Of a DNA stretch of 43,165 nt, positions 11,019 through 20,083 are shown piece by piece. Source of the stretch: Paracoccaceae bacterium. GTDB lineage: Bacteria > Pseudomonadota > Alphaproteobacteria > Rhodobacterales > Rhodobacteraceae. The DNA is taken from assembly GCA_007694945.1 (NCBI GenBank), contig REER01000058.1:1-43165 (forward strand), read 5' to 3'. Under the pieces are notes generated by a model. That model searched no databases, was not told the DNA's origin, and was given only the letters and a program-made list of their open reading frames with translations. Every line of letters starts with the position of its first letter. The first letter of the stretch is position 1. The translations under genes and the position numbers were made by a program.

Positions 11019-12031
11019 GGCAGGGCCCTCGGCTGATACGCCGCGACTGCCTCTGCAATAGCGCGGATATGTTCGGGCGTAGTGCCACAACACCCGCCCA
11101 CGACATTCACCAGCGCCTCGCGTGCGAACCTTGCAATTTGTGCAGCGGTCTGCTCGGGTGTCTCGTCATATTCACCAAAGGCATTGGGCAGTCCTGCATT
11201 GGGGTAGGCACAGGTGAAGCTCTCGGCCACCACTGCCAGTTCCGCCAGATGCGGCCGCATCGCTTCGGCCCCCAGTGCACAATTCAGTCCCACCGTGAAG
11301 GGCCGCGCATGCATCACCGAATACCAGAAGGCCGTCGGCGTCTGCCCCGACAATGTGCGCCCCGAAGCATCGGTGATCGTGCCCGAGATCATGAGTGGCA
11401 GCGATTGGCCGGTCCCGGCAAAGACTTCCTGACAGGCGAAAATCGCGGCCTTCGCGTTCAGCGTGTCAAAGATCGTCTCGATGAGTATAATATCCGAGCC
11501 ACCCGCAATCAACCCACGCACCTGCGTTGCATAGGCGCTGCGCAGAGCGTCGAAACTCACGGCTCGATAGCCCGGATCATTCACATCCGGACTGATCGAG
11601 GCGGTTCGATTGGTCGGTCCAATCGCCCCCGCCACAAAGCGCGGTTTCCCGTCAATCGCCGTGGCCCGGTCCAGCGCACGACGGGCGAGGAATGCACCAG
11701 TCTTGTTCAGCTCAAAGACAGCCTCTTCCATACCGTAATCGGCCTGCGCGATGGTCGTGGCCGAGAAGGTGTTGGTCTCGACAATATCCGCACCCGCCAT
11801 AGCATAGTCGAAGTGTATTTCTTCGATCGCCTGCGGTTGCGACAGGATCAGCAGGTCGTTGTTGCCCTTCTGCGGATGGTCAGAGTGGAACTGACAGGCG
11901 CAGCCACCGTGATAGTCCTCTTCCACAAGCCCCAAAGCCTGAATCTGTGTCCCCATCGCGCCATCAAGGACCAGAATACGCTCGCGCGCCATCGCTGCCA
12001 GGGCAGGATAAGTCTGTACAGATTGCAGCAT
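11015..12031 (-). CDS. homocysteine S-methyltransferase component of split methionine synthase
   Basis: This zinc-dependent homocysteine-binding domain (Pfam S-methyl_trans type) matches MetH residues 1-340. [13 protein letters not shown] is near the start. Zinc ligands are visible as a Cys in the [10 protein letters not shown] region and the CC pair in [14 protein letters not shown]. As 338 aa without cobalamin or pterin domains, it needs the downstream MetH component to form the complete enzyme. The start at 12031 is preferred because GAGGG precedes it. The ATG at 12043 (MRVSMLQ) is the alternative. The frame remains open back into the upstream gene but carries no homology there. By itself it could also be read as a betaine-type methyltransferase, but the coupling to MetH argues for methionine synthase. 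Confidence 0.9.
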
Positions 12032-12143
12032 CGAAACCCTCATCTTTCGACGTTGCATAAACGCATCAAGTTCATAAATGAAACGCATAATCATCATCAT
12101 AAACATGCAGCCCATTGATGAACCTGGCGTCATCGTCACAACA

Positions 12144-12199
12144 GACCTCGCCTCAGGCAGACCCCGCCCGGCGCAGCCGGGCAGCGCCCGCGAGGGGTC
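12144..12199 (-). promoter_or_regulatory. structured GC-rich leader with two competing folds, upstream of split methionine synthase
   Basis: Read on the minus strand, a GACCCC arm (12199-12194) can close a stem with GGGGTC (12165-12160) around a perfect 6-bp hairpin, CCCGGC-TGC-GCCGGG (12181-12167). The same arm can instead pair as GACC..TCGC with GCGAGGTC (12151-12144). The core GGGCGCTGC resembles the GCGCUGC core of the S-adenosylhomocysteine riboswitch. No U-run follows, so this is not a simple terminator. The stretch begins at the murQ stop codon. Riboswitch identity is speculation. Confidence 0.3.
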
Positions 12200-13151
12200 A
12201 TGGGCGGGTGGGTGGGCACCCTGAGCGGGCGCTTTCTCCTCCTCCGCCTGCACCCGGCCGCCCTTCCGCTTCGCGGCCCACTGCTGCCAGCGCCTCGCGC
12301 AGCACATCCCCGGCCTGCGCCAGCTCGTCCGCTGCCCGCTCGGGCGTCAGCCCGAGCGCCACCAGAACCGCGGGCTTCACACGCCAATCAACCGCCTCAA
12401 GCGCCGCCTGCGCAGCCTCGGCAGATACACTTGCAAGCCGCGCGACCATATCACGTGCTCGGTGCCGCAGCTTTGCATTCTGTGCACGCAGATCGACCAT
12501 CAACCCGTCATGCACATGCCCCAGCCGCACCATGATCTGGGTCGAGATCGTGTTGAGCACGACCTTCTGCACCGTTCCCGCCTTCATGCGGGTCGAGCCT
12601 GCGACAATCTCAGCACCTGTCTCGACCAGCACCGCATGTTCGGCAACCTGTAGCAGCGGTGTCGCCCCGTTGCAGGCCACCCCGACCGTCAGAGCACCGC
12701 GCGCCCGTGCGGCCTTGAGCGCGGCGATCGTGAAAGGCGTCCGACCGCTCGCAGCAAGTCCGATCACCACATCATCCGGACGAATATCGGCTCGTTCCAC
12801 CTGCGCTAGGGCATCCTCGACATCATCCTCTGCGCCCTCGATCCCACGCCGTAGCGCTGCATCTCCCCCGGCGATCAGGTAACTCACGCGTGCTTCTGGC
12901 CAATCGAAAGTTGGACCCAACTCAGTCCCATCCTGAACGGCGATCCGGATCGAGGTGCCGGCACCCGCATAGATAAGCCGCCCGCCCCGCCGCAGTCGCG
13001 GCAAAGCAGCCTCAACAACCTCGGCGAGCACAGGCAGCGCCGGGGCAATGGCCGCAAGCGCAGCCATCTGGCTTTCCCAGATCGCGCGCAGAGCCGTTGC
13101 GCTGTCCCATTGGTCCAGCATCCGATAGCGGGGGTCGGCGCCTTCGGTCAT
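12198..13151 (-). CDS. murQ: N-acetylmuramic acid 6-phosphate etherase
   Basis: MurQ cleaves the lactyl ether of MurNAc-6-phosphate to give GlcNAc-6-phosphate and D-lactate during recycling of peptidoglycan sugars. The 317 aa protein has the SIS fold with [19 protein letters not shown], the catalytic-Glu segment [19 protein letters not shown], and [17 protein letters not shown] small helical C-terminal domain ([23 protein letters not shown]) follows, then a ~25-residue Gly/Arg/Pro tail that looks like extra sequence. The glycine of the usual TSGR turn is Ile here (TSIR), so it is a divergent member. The start at 13151 has AGG at normal spacing. It is divergent from the kinase-nagA pair. Confidence 0.85.
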   Translation of the reverse strand: MTEGADPRYRMLDQWDSATALRAIWESQMAALAAIAPALPVLAEVVEAALPRLRRGGRLIYAGAGTSIRIAVQDGTELGPTFDWPEARVSYLIAGGDAALRRGIEGAEDDVEDALAQVERADIRPDDVVIGLAASGRTPFTIAALKAARARGALTVGVACNGATPLLQVAEHAVLVETGAEIVAGSTRMKAGTVQKVVLNTISTQIMVRLGHVHDGLMVDLRAQNAKLRHRARDMVARLASVSAEAAQAALEAVDWRVKPAVLVALGLTPERAADELAQAGDVLREALAAVGREAEGRPGAGGGGESARSGCPPTRP

Positions 13152-13323
13152 TATCCTGCCTTTTTCCATGCGCTTCTCATTGCCGCGAGCATCGCACAGA
13201 TCTGCGGGGCTTTTCCAGCACCCGCTCCCAATTAGCAAACCATGCGCCCGCCGGGCGCAGGCCCCGGAAAACAACCTTCCGCCCGCTATCGGTTCTGCTA
13301 TGAAACGCAACAGGAGGCGGTGT

Positions 13324-14199
13324 ATGCAATATTTCATCGGAGTTGACGGTGGTGGATCAGGTTGCCGTGCGCGAGCGGCCTTTCTTGACGGGGGTCGCAC
13401 GGAAATCCTTTCCGGCGGACCTGCCAACATGTCGAGTGACGCCGAAACGGCATCAATCGAGATCAGCGCGCTCCTGCAGGCAACAGTTACGGCCGCGCGG
13501 ACGCAGAGCGGGAGCACCACCGAACCGGTGGTTGTCATCGGGCTTTCAGGTGTGACTGAGAGTGACCAGTCAGCGGGGCTGAAAGCCGCGCTGCCCTACA
13601 GCCATGTTACCATTATGGGCGATCTCGATATCGCGGTCAGTGGCGCGTTCGAAGCAGAGGACGGGATCGTTGTTGCAGTTGGAACTGGCTCGATTCTGGC
13701 ATCCCAGCGCGCTGGCCAGATCGAGCGGCTCGGTGGTTATGGGTTTCTGCTCGGCGACCAGGCCAGCGGAGCCTGGATCGGACGCGAAGCTCTGCGGCGG
13801 GCCCTGCTCGCACGCGACGGGCTTGCGCCGGACGGGCCGCTCGTGTCTCTCATCTGGCGGCGTTTTGATGGGCTTGCCGACATGCTCCATTTCGTGAATA
13901 GCGCGCGCCCCGCAGATTATGCTGCACTCGCCCCTCTCGTGATTTCGTCAGAGCGGGAGTATTGCCCGGTTGCCGGCGCAATTCTCGACACTGCTTGCGC
14001 ATATCTCGCACGCGCAATCGCACATTTGCAGGCTGGTGCCACTGACCTTCCAGTGGCGGCAATGGGGGGCCTTGCTCCTGCCCTTCTGGACCTGATGGTG
14101 GCGAAGGGCACCGTACAACTGAACCGGGTGGCACCGAAAGGCAGCGCGCTGGATGGTGCGTTGTGGAAGGCGCGACAGATTGCGCGAGTAATGACATGA
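13324..14199 (+). CDS. BadF/BadG/BcrA-type sugar kinase, probably N-acetylglucosamine kinase
   Basis: This 291 aa protein is an ASKHA-fold ATPase. It has an N-terminal phosphate-1 loop, YFIGVDGGGSGCRARA, and a second phosphate motif, IVVAVGTGSILASQ, followed by GGYGFLLGDQASGAWIG, which is characteristic of eukaryotic-like GlcNAc kinases. The start at ATG 13324 follows AGGAGG (13312-13317) at 6-base spacing. It overlaps nagA as ATGA. Together with divergent murQ and nagA, the context points to phosphorylation of GlcNAc, MurNAc or a related amino sugar. Substrate specificity cannot be read from the sequence. The family also holds glucosamine kinases. Confidence 0.8.
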   Translation: MQYFIGVDGGGSGCRARAAFLDGGRTEILSGGPANMSSDAETASIEISALLQATVTAARTQSGSTTEPVVVIGLSGVTESDQSAGLKAALPYSHVTIMGDLDIAVSGAFEAEDGIVVAVGTGSILASQRAGQIERLGGYGFLLGDQASGAWIGREALRRALLARDGLAPDGPLVSLIWRRFDGLADMLHFVNSARPADYAALAPLVISSEREYCPVAGAILDTACAYLARAIAHLQAGATDLPVAAMGGLAPALLDLMVAKGTVQLNRVAPKGSALDGALWKARQIARVMT

Positions 14200-15371
14200 C
14201 GCGTCAGGCTCTTTCTGCCACGCAGGTTTTTGACGGTACAACCTTGAAAGCATCTGCCACTGTCCTGCTTAATCGCGATGGGCGGATCGAGGCGCTGCAA
14301 CCACATAGCCTGCCACTGCCCAAAGGAACGCAGGTTCAGCACCTCGGGCCAGGCATCCTGGCACCGGGGCTGGTCGATCTGCAGGTCAACGGTGGCGCTG
14401 GCGAGATGGTCGGCCAGACCACCGACGTGGCTCAACTTGCCCGGATCTGCGCGACCCATGCCAGGCTGGGTGCTACCGGCATATTGCCCACCTTGATCAC
14501 CAACAACCCCGGTGTGACAAGGCAAGTCATTGAGGCAGGGGTCTTGGCTGCATGGCGAGGCGTCGCAGGGTTTGCTGGGCTGCACCTTGAAGGCCCGCAT
14601 CTCGACCCTGCGCGCAAAGGCGCGCATGATGAAAGCTTGATCCGGCCTATGGATAATGAGGACCTTTCTCTTCTTTGCGAGGCAGCGCAGGCTTTGCCTG
14701 CGCTGATGGTGACGGTCGCGCCCTGCGCTGTCACGCTGGAGCAGATCGCGAGGCTAGCGCGTGCCGGAGTGATCGTAAGCCTCGGCCATAGCGATTGCCC
14801 TGCAGAAGAGGCGCATGCCGCGCATCGGGCCGGTGCACGCTGTGTGACACATCTTTTCAATGCCATGAGCGGATTACAGGCCCGAATGCCGGGGCTTTCG
14901 GGTGCGGCGCTGAGCTCGGGGCTCAGGGCCGGGATCATCGCAGATGGGGTGCATGTTGCACCCGAATGCCTTCACATCTCCCTCCGGATGAAAGCGCTCG
15001 ATGACCTGTTTCTGGTGAGCGATGCCATGGCGGTCGCAGGGACCGATCTGGAGCATTTCTCGCTCAACAGGCGTGAAATCCGGCGCGAGTCTGGACGGCT
15101 GACGCTGGCCGATGGTACGCTGGCCGGGGCCGATGTGACCCTGCCGCAATCACTTGCGCATCTGGTCGGGCTTGGCGTGGCCCCGGAGCGGGCGCTGGCC
15201 ATGGCGAGCCGAATTCCGGCAGATATCATCGGCGCGGCGGATCGGGGCCGGATCGCACCCGGCGCACGGGGGGATCTGGTCCTGCTTGGTCCAGATATGA
15301 CACTGCGGGGTGTCTGGGTTGCGGGCGAGCTGTCATGGCGCGAAGACACAAAAAGATCTATGCGGAGATGA
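14196..15371 (+). CDS. nagA: N-acetylglucosamine-6-phosphate deacetylase
   Basis: NagA converts GlcNAc-6-phosphate, the product of both MurQ and the neighbouring kinase, to glucosamine-6-phosphate. The 391 aa protein belongs to the amidohydrolase superfamily: PGLVDLQVNGGAG, the metal-binding Glu in LEGPHLDPARKGAHD, His in SLGHSDC, HLFNAMSGLQARMPG, and the catalytic Asp in LVSDAMAVAGTD. It is translationally coupled (ATGA) to the kinase. No deaminase (nagB) or amino-sugar transporter is recognisable inside the window. The 151 bp before the next (convergent) gene contains only a weak GATGG/CCATC inverted repeat and no convincing terminator. Confidence 0.93.
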   Translation: MTRQALSATQVFDGTTLKASATVLLNRDGRIEALQPHSLPLPKGTQVQHLGPGILAPGLVDLQVNGGAGEMVGQTTDVAQLARICATHARLGATGILPTLITNNPGVTRQVIEAGVLAAWRGVAGFAGLHLEGPHLDPARKGAHDESLIRPMDNEDLSLLCEAAQALPALMVTVAPCAVTLEQIARLARAGVIVSLGHSDCPAEEAHAAHRAGARCVTHLFNAMSGLQARMPGLSGAALSSGLRAGIIADGVHVAPECLHISLRMKALDDLFLVSDAMAVAGTDLEHFSLNRREIRRESGRLTLADGTLAGADVTLPQSLAHLVGLGVAPERALAMASRIPADIIGAADRGRIAPGARGDLVLLGPDMTLRGVWVAGELSWREDTKRSMRR

Positions 15372-15522
15372 GGGGATTCTCGCCTCTCGCTGCCCAAGAT
15401 GCGACCATCGACTCAAGCATTTTTTCCAAGATGAAGCATGGATTGCGTCTGGCGCAGAATCAGGCGATTTTTCAGAGGGCGGAAGGATGGAACCGCCATC
15501 TGCCTTACGCGTCACCCAGCGC

Positions 15523-16572
15523 CTACCCCGCGAGAACCCGCGAGACCGCATCACGCATCACCGCTGCGGTCTGTTGCCACCGGGGTAGGCTTTCGGCTTG
15601 TGCCATGCTCTCAGAGACGAGTTTCGCGCGCAAACTGACATCGGTCAGCAATCGTTCGAGCCCTTGCGCGAAGGTTCTCACATCGTCTGGTGGCGTCAGA
15701 ATCGCGCCTTGCGTGACAGTCTGAGGCACTGCCCCAACCGCGCAAGAGAGGATCGGCAGGCCGTAGAGTTGCGCCTCGCTGAAAACGAGACCATAGCCCT
15801 CGTAGCGCGTGGCGAGGGCAAAGAGCGTGGCCTCACGATAAAGGCGGTCCAGTGCTTCGGCGGGAATGACACCGGTGAAACGCACGCGCGCCTCAAGACC
15901 CAGTCGCTGGCGCTGTGCCAGCAGCGCCCTGCACACCTCTTCGTCATGGGTCAGCCCGACGATGGCTGCTTGCCAGTCCTGATGGGCGACTTGTGCGAGT
16001 GCATCGAGCAGCACGTCATGCCCCTTGCGCGCACAAATGATCCCGACCGAGAGGATCAGGGGAGGCCGTGCCTTCGGCACGGTAACGCCTGTTGCAGGCC
16101 GGTCGAAACCAGGAAGAGCAATAGAAATCCGCTCTGGCGCGACGTCGAATTCGGCCTCGAGAATGTCACGCGTATGGGGTGAGGGCACGACGACATGGGC
16201 CGCATGGCGAAGGTTGGCCTTTTCGCGTGCAAGCAAGGCTTGCGCGCGTTCTGGCGGCAGTCCCGCTTCCATCCCCAGCGGGTGATGGAGCATGGCGATC
16301 ACCGGGCGCGGCTGGCGGGCCAGCAGGTCCGTATCCATCGACCCGAAAACAAGCCCATCGAGGATCAGGGGCATGCCCTCGGGCAGAGCGTCAAGCTTTC
16401 GCGCAAGCTCGGCTGCGGCCTCTTGTGAGGGTTGGGGCCATGAGGTCATCAGGGACACATGCTGTGTGGGCAGGCCGATTTCGTTGAGCGTCTCGAGCAT
16501 GCGGCGCTCATAGATATAGCCACCCGTTGTTGTATTCAGATCGCCGGGGATGGCAAAGGCCGCCTTCTGCAT
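15523..16572 (-). CDS. GT4-family glycosyltransferase
   Basis: A 349 aa GT-B fold glycosyltransferase. The C-terminal nucleotide-sugar domain is clear: LILSVGIICARKGHDVLLDAL, VRFTGVIPAEALDRLYREA, and the EX7E-like segment ATRYEGYGLVFSEAQLYGLPIL. The N-terminal half has a glycine-rich acceptor-site start (NTTTGGYIYERRMLE). No signal peptide is seen, so it should act at the cytoplasmic face. It begins 2 bp after the stop of the ABC permease, as the last gene of that operon, although a role in import is not obvious. Acceptor and donor are unknown. Confidence 0.85.
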   Translation of the reverse strand: MQKAAFAIPGDLNTTTGGYIYERRMLETLNEIGLPTQHVSLMTSWPQPSQEAAAELARKLDALPEGMPLILDGLVFGSMDTDLLARQPRPVIAMLHHPLGMEAGLPPERAQALLAREKANLRHAAHVVVPSPHTRDILEAEFDVAPERISIALPGFDRPATGVTVPKARPPLILSVGIICARKGHDVLLDALAQVAHQDWQAAIVGLTHDEEVCRALLAQRQRLGLEARVRFTGVIPAEALDRLYREATLFALATRYEGYGLVFSEAQLYGLPILSCAVGAVPQTVTQGAILTPPDDVRTFAQGLERLLTDVSLRAKLVSESMAQAESLPRWQQTAAVMRDAVSRVLAG

Positions 16573-16574
16573 TC

Positions 16575-18164
16575 CTATCTCCGCAACTGTTCGGGGGCGA
16601 CACGGGCCAGAACCAAGCGCTCTATCAGACCCACAAGCCCATAGCCAAACGCTGCGCCCACTGCGACCACCACGATCGCCGACCACAGCAGGTTATAATC
16701 CGAGGTCGATGCCGTCATCGCCATCAGCGCACCCAACCCGCGCCCTGTTGCCAGCCACTCTGCCACAGTCACCGCCAGAATAGCCGCCGGGACCGAGAGC
16801 CGCGCCGCCGCGAAAAAGGCGGGCAGCATCGCCGGGATCTGAGCGTGCCAGAGCTGCGCCAAGGGGTTGGTGGCATAGAGCCGCATCAGATCAAGCACCT
16901 GCCCCGGCGCTTGCCTGAGCCCCTGAATGCAGGCCACTAGCGCCGGGAAAAAAGTCATCACGGCCACGATTGTGATCGTGCCAACTGCACCACGCCCGAG
17001 CGCCAGCACGATTAGCGGCGCTGTGGTGACAATGGGCACGGAACGCAGCGCAATCGCCACCGGCAGGACCCCTCCGGCCAGTATTGGTAGCAGCGCGAGC
17101 AGCAACGCGAGCCCTGCCCCGAGGAAGAGCCCGGCCAGATACCCCGGCACGACCTGCACCAGTGTCGCTGTTGAGGCCGTCCAGAGCGCTGCGCGGTGCG
17201 CCGTGGCATTGGGCGCTGTGACCAGATAATGCCAGATATCATCAGGGCGCTTGGCGAAGAAGCGGTTGAGCGAAAAGGCCTCCATCACCAACCACCAAAG
17301 TGCGACCACGATCACTGTGGTGGCCAACCCAAGCACCAGCGCGCGCAGAGCGCGCTGCGCCATCGGGCCGCGGACAGGTGCGGGTGTCGTGGCGAGCAGG
17401 ATCTCGGGCCGTGACGGGGTGATCCTGTCAGCCAGCCAGCCGATGGCCCAATAGGCCACCATCGAGACTGAGGCCGCGACCAACGCAATGGCCCATGTCG
17501 CCTCGACATTGAGGGCGCGGAGGGCGCGGAGTGTCAGCACACCAAGACCTCGGTCGGCTCCAGTGAATTCACCCACCATCGCGCCCAGAAAGGCTGCCGG
17601 GGCCGCGACCTGCAACCCGGCAATCAGATAGGGCATTGCTGCCATGATCCGGACATGGACAAATGCGCTCCATGCGCCACGACCATAAAGGCGGATCATA
17701 TCGAACCAGTTGCCGGGTGCTGCACGCAGCCCGACCAGCAGCGGAATGAAGGTGGTATAATAGACCGACAGCGCCGCCAGCGTGATCTGCGGCCCCGGTC
17801 CCGGTCCGTAAAGCACCCGCAGCACCGGACCTGTGGCCACGAGCGGTAGGCAAAAGACCACCAGCGCGACCGAGGCGACGAGCATCCGCGATTGCGGGAT
17901 CATCAGGACGATCAGCGCAAGGCCAATCGCCGCCAGATTGCCCGCCAGAAAACCCCATGCGGCATTCTGGGCCGTCACAACCAGCGCGCGCCAGATCAGA
18001 CTGGAATTCTCCACGAGATACTGCGCTACCACGACCGGCCCAGCCAGCATGTAGCTGCCTGCCACAGTCAGTGCGGCCAGATGCCACAGGACTAACACAA
18101 AGGCGACCGAGGCAAGCACCCGACCTATTGTCGCGGGCCATTGCTCCCTTGCCAGTGCCGTCAT
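16575..18164 (-). CDS. ABC transporter permease, two fused BPD-type membrane domains
   Basis: This inner-membrane permease of 529 aa is about twice the usual length, because two homologous permease units are joined in one chain. Each has several hydrophobic helices and an EAA-like loop for the ATPase: GLRAAPGNWFDMIRLYG in the first half and GLRQAPGQVLDLMRLYA in the second. A single polypeptide can therefore supply both membrane halves. The start ATG overlaps the ATPase stop as ATGA (18161-18164). With the adjacent NMT1/THI5-type binding protein, the likely cargo is a pyrimidine-type, riboflavin-like or similar small organic molecule. Confidence 0.88.
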   Translation of the reverse strand: MTALAREQWPATIGRVLASVAFVLVLWHLAALTVAGSYMLAGPVVVAQYLVENSSLIWRALVVTAQNAAWGFLAGNLAAIGLALIVLMIPQSRMLVASVALVVFCLPLVATGPVLRVLYGPGPGPQITLAALSVYYTTFIPLLVGLRAAPGNWFDMIRLYGRGAWSAFVHVRIMAAMPYLIAGLQVAAPAAFLGAMVGEFTGADRGLGVLTLRALRALNVEATWAIALVAASVSMVAYWAIGWLADRITPSRPEILLATTPAPVRGPMAQRALRALVLGLATTVIVVALWWLVMEAFSLNRFFAKRPDDIWHYLVTAPNATAHRAALWTASTATLVQVVPGYLAGLFLGAGLALLLALLPILAGGVLPVAIALRSVPIVTTAPLIVLALGRGAVGTITIVAVMTFFPALVACIQGLRQAPGQVLDLMRLYATNPLAQLWHAQIPAMLPAFFAAARLSVPAAILAVTVAEWLATGRGLGALMAMTASTSDYNLLWSAIVVVAVGAAFGYGLVGLIERLVLARVAPEQLRR

Positions 18165-18964
18165 TGGGCTGCGAGCCTTTCGGCAGTTCCGGCCTCGTCC
18201 CATCCCTGAGCCAGCGCGACCGATACCTCTTCTGCTAGGGCGAGCCGTGCAGCCTTGTCGCTGCGCGCCTCTTCGGGAATGGCAATGTCGCCGACGATCT
18301 CGGCAGGACGGCTCGAGAAGATCACAACGCGGTCAGCCAGCGCCACAGCCTCGCGCACGGAATGCGTGACCATAAGGCAGGTCGTCCCCGTCGCTTTCCA
18401 GAGCGGCGGCAGTTCGGTATTCAGCCGCGCGCGGGTCAACTCGTCCACCGCGCCGAAGGGCTCGTCCAACAGCAATACGCGCGGGTTGGTCACCAGACAG
18501 CGCGCGATCGCGACCCGCTGGCGCATGCCGCCTGAGAGTTCTGCCGGGCGTGCATCCTCGAAACCCGCAAGCCCCACCCGTGCGATCATTTCCGCGACCG
18601 CTTCGGGATCGGCGCGCAAGCGCGCGAGTCTGCGCGCCAGAGCGATATTGCCCTGCACCGAACGCCACGGCAGCAGTGACGCATCCTGAAACGCCATTGC
18701 GAAGGCACCCGCGCGCTGCAACACTTCTGGGGTTTCGCCATCCAAGTTTATAGTACCGGAGCTCGGCTGTTCCAGCCCAGCCACCATGCGCAACAGCGTC
18801 GATTTCCCACAGCCTGACGGCCCGACCAAGGCCGCCATCTGTCCTGCAGCAAAACTCAGCGAAAGTGGCGCCACGGCCTCGACCATTGACGGACCATCGC
18901 CGAAGCTCTTGGTCACTGCTTCGCAGACAATCTCCGGGCCGCGCGCGCTCATCGGCTCAGCCAT
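18161..18964 (-). CDS. ABC transporter ATP-binding protein (taurine/nitrate/THI5-type)
   Basis: A cytoplasmic ATPase of 267 aa with Walker A GPSGCGKST, Q-loop AFQDASLLPWRSV, signature LSGGMRQRVAIAR, Walker B VLLLDEPFGAVD and switch His in MVTHSVREA. It groups by pattern with SsuB/TauB/ThiZ-type ATPases, which pair with NMT1-like binding proteins. The ATG at 18964 overlaps the 3' end of the binding-protein gene by 8 bp. A second ATG at 18952 is possible. Confidence 0.92.
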   Translation of the reverse strand: MAEPMSARGPEIVCEAVTKSFGDGPSMVEAVAPLSLSFAAGQMAALVGPSGCGKSTLLRMVAGLEQPSSGTINLDGETPEVLQRAGAFAMAFQDASLLPWRSVQGNIALARRLARLRADPEAVAEMIARVGLAGFEDARPAELSGGMRQRVAIARCLVTNPRVLLLDEPFGAVDELTRARLNTELPPLWKATGTTCLMVTHSVREAVALADRVVIFSSRPAEIVGDIAIPEEARSDKAARLALAEEVSVALAQGWDEAGTAERLAAQ

Positions 18965-19949
18965 GCACCTCTTCCAGGATGGAGCGATCCCAGAGTGATG
19001 CCTCGACCGGGGTTTCCAGCAATGCCAGTGTCTCGATATTCTGCGCCACGGTCTCATCGGTCCACCAGCCAAAACCATTGGCATCGGTCAGATCCGAGAA
19101 CATCAACGGCACTTGCCGCCGCGCTTGTTCGATCTGTGTGGGCCGGTCCAGCCCGGCGTCGGGGAAGCGCGCCAACGTCAGATCGGTCGCAGCGTCGAGA
19201 TCGGCACGATAGGTGTCCCAGCCCTGCACCTCACCGGCCATGAGGGCCACCAGTTCGGCACGACGGTTGGCCAAACTGTCATCCGTCGCGATATAGGTCT
19301 GCGAATGCAGTGTATAACCGAAATCGGCCATCAGCATGGTGACGGACTCGATCCCGCGCACGTACATGGCTACGGGCAGGTCGGTGGACCAGCACAGCAG
19401 GCAATCGACTTCCCCCGCGACCAAGGGCGCGGGGTCATATTGCGTCGGGATGACCTCGATCTTGTCGATATCCACATCGTTGAGCGTGCAAAGGGTGCGC
19501 AGCACCGGCATGTTGGCCAGCGGCATCCCGATACGCTTGCCTTCCATGTCTTTGGGCTCATTCACGGGGTTTGCGGGCAGCGAGGCGATGGCGAAGGGGT
19601 TGTTCTGCATCGCCACCCCGATAATACGGAAAGGTGCTCCCTGCTGCACCGCCGCTGCCGTGTAGTCGGCCGCCGAAATGCCGACCAGCGCGGTACCGGT
19701 GACGACAGGCGGCTCCACAGGCGCATTCGGCCCGCCGGCATCGAGTCGCACTTCCAGGCCGCGCTCGGCCCAGAATCCGCGCTCATCGGCGATATAGCTG
19801 CCAGCGAATTGCACGGAATGCAGCCATGATAGTTGCAGTGCCACCTGTGTCGGTTGCGCCTGAAGGCCGCGCGCACCGAAGGCCAATGTGCCGATGCCGC
19901 CAAGCCCCATACTCAGCAGGTGACGCCGAGAGATATCAAAATAAGTCAT
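18957..19949 (-). CDS. NMT1/THI5-like ABC transporter substrate-binding protein
   Basis: A periplasmic binding protein of 330 aa. The N-terminus has a twin-arginine-like signal (SRRHLLSMGLGGIGTLAFGA, cleavage probably near LQAQ). The mature part begins QVALQLSWLHSVQFAGSYIA, characteristic of the NMT1/THI5 fold that binds formyl-aminomethylpyrimidine or related compounds. Later segments GISAADYTAAAVQQG and GKRIGMPLANMP fit. The SD AAGGAG lies 8 bases upstream of the ATG. It is the first gene of the ABC operon. I looked for TPP and FMN riboswitch motifs in the 134 bp leader and found none, so thiamine or riboflavin precursor uptake remains only a possibility. Confidence 0.85.
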   Translation of the reverse strand: MTYFDISRRHLLSMGLGGIGTLAFGARGLQAQPTQVALQLSWLHSVQFAGSYIADERGFWAERGLEVRLDAGGPNAPVEPPVVTGTALVGISAADYTAAAVQQGAPFRIIGVAMQNNPFAIASLPANPVNEPKDMEGKRIGMPLANMPVLRTLCTLNDVDIDKIEVIPTQYDPAPLVAGEVDCLLCWSTDLPVAMYVRGIESVTMLMADFGYTLHSQTYIATDDSLANRRAELVALMAGEVQGWDTYRADLDAATDLTLARFPDAGLDRPTQIEQARRQVPLMFSDLTDANGFGWWTDETVAQNIETLALLETPVEASLWDRSILEEVHG

Positions 19950-20083
19950 ACATCACTCCTTTTCTCATGTTATTCGCAGTTTACACCACCCTCGCCCATG
20001 TGACCAATCGGCTCAACTCGCAGGGGCTCGTCACCATTCGATTGTGACCATATGCAGCAGGACAGTGCATCTCCTTTCGGCAG

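Noticed and set aside
12167-12181. The CCCGGC/GCCGGG hairpin as a terminator of murQ
   Set aside because: No U-run follows on the minus strand, so it was treated as part of a structured leader instead.
12032-12307. Upstream extension of the homocysteine methyltransferase frame into the murQ end
   Set aside because: It has no homology to MetH and overlaps the murQ C-terminus. Starts at 12031 or 12043 fit the family.
19950-20083. TPP or FMN riboswitch before the THI5-like transporter
   Set aside because: I looked for the conserved CUGAGA and ACC-type TPP segments and for the FMN core and found neither.
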